48,546 nt of DNA from positions 72,028 to 120,573 of the forward strand of contig JAHIUS010000001.1 of assembly GCA_018816885.1 (NCBI GenBank). Reading direction: 5' to 3'. Source of the DNA: Patescibacteria group bacterium. Its GTDB lineage: Bacteria; Patescibacteriota; Gracilibacteria; UBA1369; UBA12470. Shown here one piece after another: positions 44,884 to 48,546 of the stretch. Below the pieces are notes generated by a model. That model searched no databases. It had not been told where the DNA came from and worked only from the letters and a program-made list of their open reading frames with translations. Within the stretch, counting starts at the first letter, position 1; the number at the start of each line of letters is the position of its first letter. The position numbers and the translations under genes were made by a program.

Positions 44884-47800
44884 TTATTTTTTAGGGCCGC
44901 TGTTTCCGACTAATTCCAGGAATTCTTCGCGAGTTAAGGTCTCTTTTTTGATCAATTCTTCTGAGATTTCGTGAAGTTTTTTTTCGTGTTTTTTGATGAG
45001 TTCGAGGGCTGTTGAGTAAGCTTTTTTGACGATTTTGTCGACGGTTGCATCTATTTTGGCGGCGACTTCTTCAGAATAGTTGCGGACATGGCCGAAATCT
45101 TTTCCCAAGAAAACTTCATCGTTGTTGTCTCCGAAGATAGTTGGGCCCAGTTCGCTCATGCCGTATTTGGTGACCATTTTGCGAGCCATTTTGGTAGCGC
45201 GTTCGAGGTCGTTTGAAGGGCCTGTGCTGACGTCGCCGAATGTTAGTTTTTCCGCTGCGTATCCTCCAAGCAGAGATGCTAGTTCGTGGTGGAATTTGGT
45301 TGAGGAATAAAGATGCTTATCCTCCTCAGGAAGGAACCAAGTAACTCCGAGAGCCATGCCTCGTGAGATGATTGAGATTTTATGAACCGGGTCGCATTCA
45401 GGCAGAAAGTGTCCGACTATTGCGTGGCCGGTTTCATGATAAGCTGTGATTTTCCTCTCATTTTTATTAAGGACTCGAGATTTGCGTTCGGGTCCCATTA
45501 GGACTTTTTCTATGGACTGTTCTAGGTCTTTTTGAGATACGGTTTTTTTATCATTTTTGGCGGCGAGGATTGCAGCTTCGTTTGCGAGGTTCTCCAGGTC
45601 TGCTCCGGAAAATCCGGGTGTTTGGCGGGCTATTTTGTTTAAGTCTGAAGTTTTGGTGAGAGGTTTGTTCGCGGTGTGGATTTTTAAAATAGCTTCGCGA
45701 TCTCCGATATCGGGAGAGTCTATAACTACTCGGCGATCGAATCGTCCGGGTCTGAGCAGGGCCGGGTCAAGAACGTCGGGGCGGTTGGTATTATGAAGGA
45801 GTATTGGAGTTAGGCCTCCGAAAAATGCTTCGTTTGCGCATCCGCAGAAATCATAAACATAATCGTTGAAAGGTCTTTTTGTGATTGACAATATCTTAGT
45901 TCGTTCTATGTTAGCTTTTCCTGGCGATGGATTTATTGGATTTTGTGTTTTTCCAAAGCCAAGTCTCCATGCGATTGTTTCGGCCAGAGGTTTTCCATTG
46001 TTCACTCTTCTTCCTGCTTTTGCTGTGAATTTATGAATAAAGCTTTTATGTCCGTGCATCCTGGAAAGCCAATTGAGTTCAGTAATGAGCTGTTTGCTTA
46101 CTGATGTGACTTCGAGTCTTCCTCTTTTATCTTGATGTCCGTCACCATTGGAATATCCTCTGAAAAATTCTATAAAATATTCTTTTGGCGTTTCGAACAA
46201 GAATGATGGTATGTGTTTATTGTGAGCTCCTTCCCCACAATGTTTTGAAAAGAAGTCTGCTAGTGGTTTTGAATAATAAATTATATTGGTAGCGGATCCT
46301 CTGGTTCTGACTTTATCTGCTTTAAGTCCGAATATCTCTTTCATTAAATCTTGAACATCTTCTATATATTCTGTTTCTTTTGTGTTGAAACAAAAGTCAA
46401 TTTCTTTGCGAGCATATCCTTCTGCTGCGTAGTAACCCATTAGCCTGCAGAGCCTGGGGGTTATTTGAATCTCTTCAGGTAATACGTGCTTAAAGTAGGC
46501 GCAAGATATGGTTCTTGGCATTCTGGACGTGGTTTGCCATTTAGAAACTGTTTTTTGTGAGACTCCAATTTTTTCTGCTATTTTTGCTTGTGATAAAATC
46601 CCTCTATATTTTAGTGTGTAGTAGTACTTTTCTTTTTCTTGATAATGTTCGTTGTAAACAGGTAGCTTTTTGTTATATCGTTCTAGGAAATTATGTGCTC
46701 GTACTTCTCTGTTTTTTGGTTGTGTTCTGTTTGCTATATAGGGTATATCTACCAAAAATTCGCCAGGTTTTAGTTCGTCAACACGCTTAGCTTTGAGTCC
46801 TTGTTGTGTTCTTACAAAGACAGAGTGGTTACCTGTTGTTCGAATTGTATTTCCTTTAAACTTAATTTCATGTATTTCATTAACTTTATGCCTAAATACA
46901 CTTCTAACGGTTTGGAATTTGCTTTTTCCAAAAAATGTGCATTTGTTTTTTTTGCCGTCATATTTTCCTTTTGGTTGCAGGCCTAAAACTTGCAAGTTGG
47001 GTGTGTGTTTTTCTACTCCTTCTTCGCTTTGTTTGTAATATGGGTCTATAATTTCTTTTATTGGTTTGAGGCTGTGTTTTCCATTCTTTTTTATCAAAAC
47101 CGGTGTGTCTCCGGTAACGCTAGCAGCCATTACTATCACATTTGTGTCTTGTTCAAATCCATCCATTTCCGTAAGTATCTGATTGAGGGTTTGTTCGCGT
47201 TCGTCGTGGCCTCCCCCCATTCCGGCGCCTCTGTGGCGACCGACTGCGTCGATTTCGTCTATGAAGATTATACCCGGGGCGTTGCGTTTGGCTTTTTTGA
47301 AGAGGTCTCTGACGCGGGAGTTATGCAGCAGTAGTGGTTTTTCTCCTCCGAAGAAAGCTTCATTTTGGCATCCGCATAGATCGTAAACGTATCCGTCGTG
47401 CTCTTCTATTTCTATTTTGGTGATTTTTGGTTTTTTGAATTGGCAAGGAGGTGAATCTGATTCTATGAATGGGTGTGAAGTTTTTCCTATAATAAGGTTC
47501 CAATATTTGCTGCTAGGAAGAGGCTTGTCTTTAATGATACGGCCTTCTTGTGTTTCTCCCTCTCGGATTCCGGATTGGATTCCGTGCATGGAGAGGAGCC
47601 AACAGAGTTCCAGTATCAGTTGTTTGGAGACTGACGAAGCGGAGAGTTTTCCTTCTTTTGTAGTGTATCCGTCACCGTCTGTATAACCTTTTAAGTAGCT
47701 TAAGAAGTACTCTTTTGGCATTTCCCACATGAAATGAGGGATGTGTTTATTGTGACTGCCGTTTCCGCAGTGTTTCTCGAAGAATCTGCCGAGAGGTGCT

Positions 47801-48546
47801 GAGTAGTAGGTGAGTCTGGTTGAGTTATCTTCTGTTTCTCGGGCTGTTGGGTATAGATTGAAAACTTTGTACATTAAGGCGCTACATTCTTCGATGAGTT
47901 CTTTTTCGTGTGTTCCTAGGGTAAATTCAAGTCGTCCGTTTGCGCTGCCTTCTGCCGTATAAAGTCCGAAGAGTTGCATTAATTCTGTTGTAATTGCGAC
48001 TTTTTCCGGGATTTTGGTGTTGTTTTTGATCGATAAAGCTTGTGGTGTGTGTTTGCCGGTTTGCCAATTTGAGACTGTCATTTGTGAAACTCCGAGCATT
48101 TGCGAAAGTGCTTTTTGAGAGTGCAATCCTTCCATTTGCATTGCGTGTGCGTATCTGTACTCGAGATCTTGGTTTTCTGTGATTTTTAGCTCTTTCAACC
48201 CTGTTTTTTGTTCGAATTGGTGAGCTTTTATTTTGTGAGTGGTTCCGATCCCAGGGATGAATTTTCCTCTTACTTTAAATGGCAGATTTACGAGTAGATC
48301 TCCTTCTTTGAGTTCACTGGCTTTTTTGGAAATAATTGTGTTTCCGGAGCGGATGAAAATACTATGGTCTCCTGTTGTTTTGACGGTTCCTCCTCGGAAG
48401 TGGATTTTGTAAATTTTATCTGTTTTGTGGCGGTAAACCGCTGATACTTTCTGCCAACTTGAGTTGCCGAAGAATTTGTGTTTTGAGTTTTTTGAGCACC
48501 CTCTGAATCCTGTTTTTTCAGGGTCGTAACCCAGTGTTTCCAGGTC
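44884..48546 (-). CDS. ftsH: ATP-dependent zinc metalloprotease FtsH interrupted by two inteins; 5' end outside window
   Basis: Exteins [31 protein letters not shown]..., [19 protein letters not shown]..., [11 protein letters not shown]; frame stays open from 48198 to 48546. Confidence 0.95.
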   Translation of the reverse strand, partial: DLETLGYDPEKTGFRGCSKNSKHKFFGNSSWQKVSAVYRHKTDKIYKIHFRGGTVKTTGDHSIFIRSGNTIISKKASELKEGDLLVNLPFKVRGKFIPGIGTTHKIKAHQFEQKTGLKELKITENQDLEYRYAHAMQMEGLHSQKALSQMLGVSQMTVSNWQTGKHTPQALSIKNNTKIPEKVAITTELMQLFGLYTAEGSANGRLEFTLGTHEKELIEECSALMYKVFNLYPTARETEDNSTRLTYYSAPLGRFFEKHCGNGSHNKHIPHFMWEMPKEYFLSYLKGYTDGDGYTTKEGKLSASSVSKQLILELCWLLSMHGIQSGIREGETQEGRIIKDKPLPSSKYWNLIIGKTSHPFIESDSPPCQFKKPKITKIEIEEHDGYVYDLCGCQNEAFFGGEKPLLLHNSRVRDLFKKAKRNAPGIIFIDEIDAVGRHRGAGMGGGHDEREQTLNQILTEMDGFEQDTNVIVMAASVTGDTPVLIKKNGKHSLKPIKEIIDPYYKQSEEGVEKHTPNLQVLGLQPKGKYDGKKNKCTFFGKSKFQTVRSVFRHKVNEIHEIKFKGNTIRTTGNHSVFVRTQQGLKAKRVDELKPGEFLVDIPYIANRTQPKNREVRAHNFLERYNKKLPVYNEHYQEKEKYYYTLKYRGILSQAKIAEKIGVSQKTVSKWQTTSRMPRTISCAYFKHVLPEEIQITPRLCRLMGYYAAEGYARKEIDFCFNTKETEYIEDVQDLMKEIFGLKADKVRTRGSATNIIYYSKPLADFFSKHCGEGAHNKHIPSFLFETPKEYFIEFFRGYSNGDGHQDKRGRLEVTSVSKQLITELNWLSRMHGHKSFIHKFTAKAGRRVNNGKPLAETIAWRLGFGKTQNPINPSPGKANIERTKILSITKRPFNDYVYDFCGCANEAFFGGLTPILLHNTNRPDVLDPALLRPGRFDRRVVIDSPDIGDREAILKIHTANKPLTKTSDLNKIARQTPGFSGADLENLANEAAILAAKNDKKTVSQKDLEQSIEKVLMGPERKSRVLNKNERKITAYHETGHAIVGHFLPECDPVHKISIISRGMALGVTWFLPEEDKHLYSSTKFHHELASLLGGYAAEKLTFGDVSTGPSNDLERATKMARKMVTKYGMSELGPTIFGDNNDEVFLGKDFGHVRNYSEEVAAKIDATVDKIVKKAYSTALELIKKHEKKLHEISEELIKKETLTREEFLELVGNSGPKK
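45790..47121 (-). other. intein 2 in FtsH, 444 aa, with HTH and LAGLIDADG endonuclease
   Basis: Between VIVMAA and TNRPDVL; starts [19 protein letters not shown] block [10 protein letters not shown] and FRGYSNGDG, ends [23 protein letters not shown]. Confidence 0.93.
47320..48546 (-). other. intein 1 in FtsH (N-terminal end outside window), with HTH and LAGLIDADG endonuclease
   Basis: TTGDHSIFI block [10 protein letters not shown] and LKGYTDGDG, ends [23 protein letters not shown] before SRVRDLF. Confidence 0.93.

Noticed and set aside
310-47686. Many long overlapping ORFs in the six-frame track (e.g. 310-537, 1315-1731, 35498-36196, 27214-27648, 37607-38263)
   Set aside because: They are antisense or alternate-frame shadows of well-supported genes, with low-complexity Arg/Ser/Phe-rich composition.

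Overview
Gene-dense bacterial chromosomal window that looks like a Patescibacteria/CPR genome. UGA is used as a normal stop, so it is not the Gly-recoding lineages. Recognisable content: a kinase-dCMP deaminase fusion, tRNA-Glu(TTC), DUF4349-like protein, asnS, nth, nfo, an FtsL-like protein, an SLH+RlpA protein, the jag/khpB-yidC-rnpA-rpmH cluster, a PP2C-like membrane protein, an AMP phosphorylase + eIF2B-like (R15P isomerase) pair, pflA/pflB/ackA/pta, a PHP protein, gltX, ftsK, secA, a sugar transferase, rnpB, galU, hsp20, and an ftsH carrying two inteins (5' end runs off the window). The most unusual signal is a dispersed repeat family at 20 or more boundaries. It consists of degenerate tracts of period exactly 7 nt (commonest word AGTNNNN) that in many copies run in register into a GGTGTTT-hairpin whose stems vary in a compensatory way. 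All 16 hairpin copies I scored read in the same chromosomal direction regardless of neighbouring gene strand. Heptad tracts also occur inside the ftsK reading frame and in the P12 region of rnpB, and they run into two genes (nfo, PHP) that have no in-frame ATG/GTG/TTG where their conserved N-termini need one. All calls are from reading the sequence; no database search was run.
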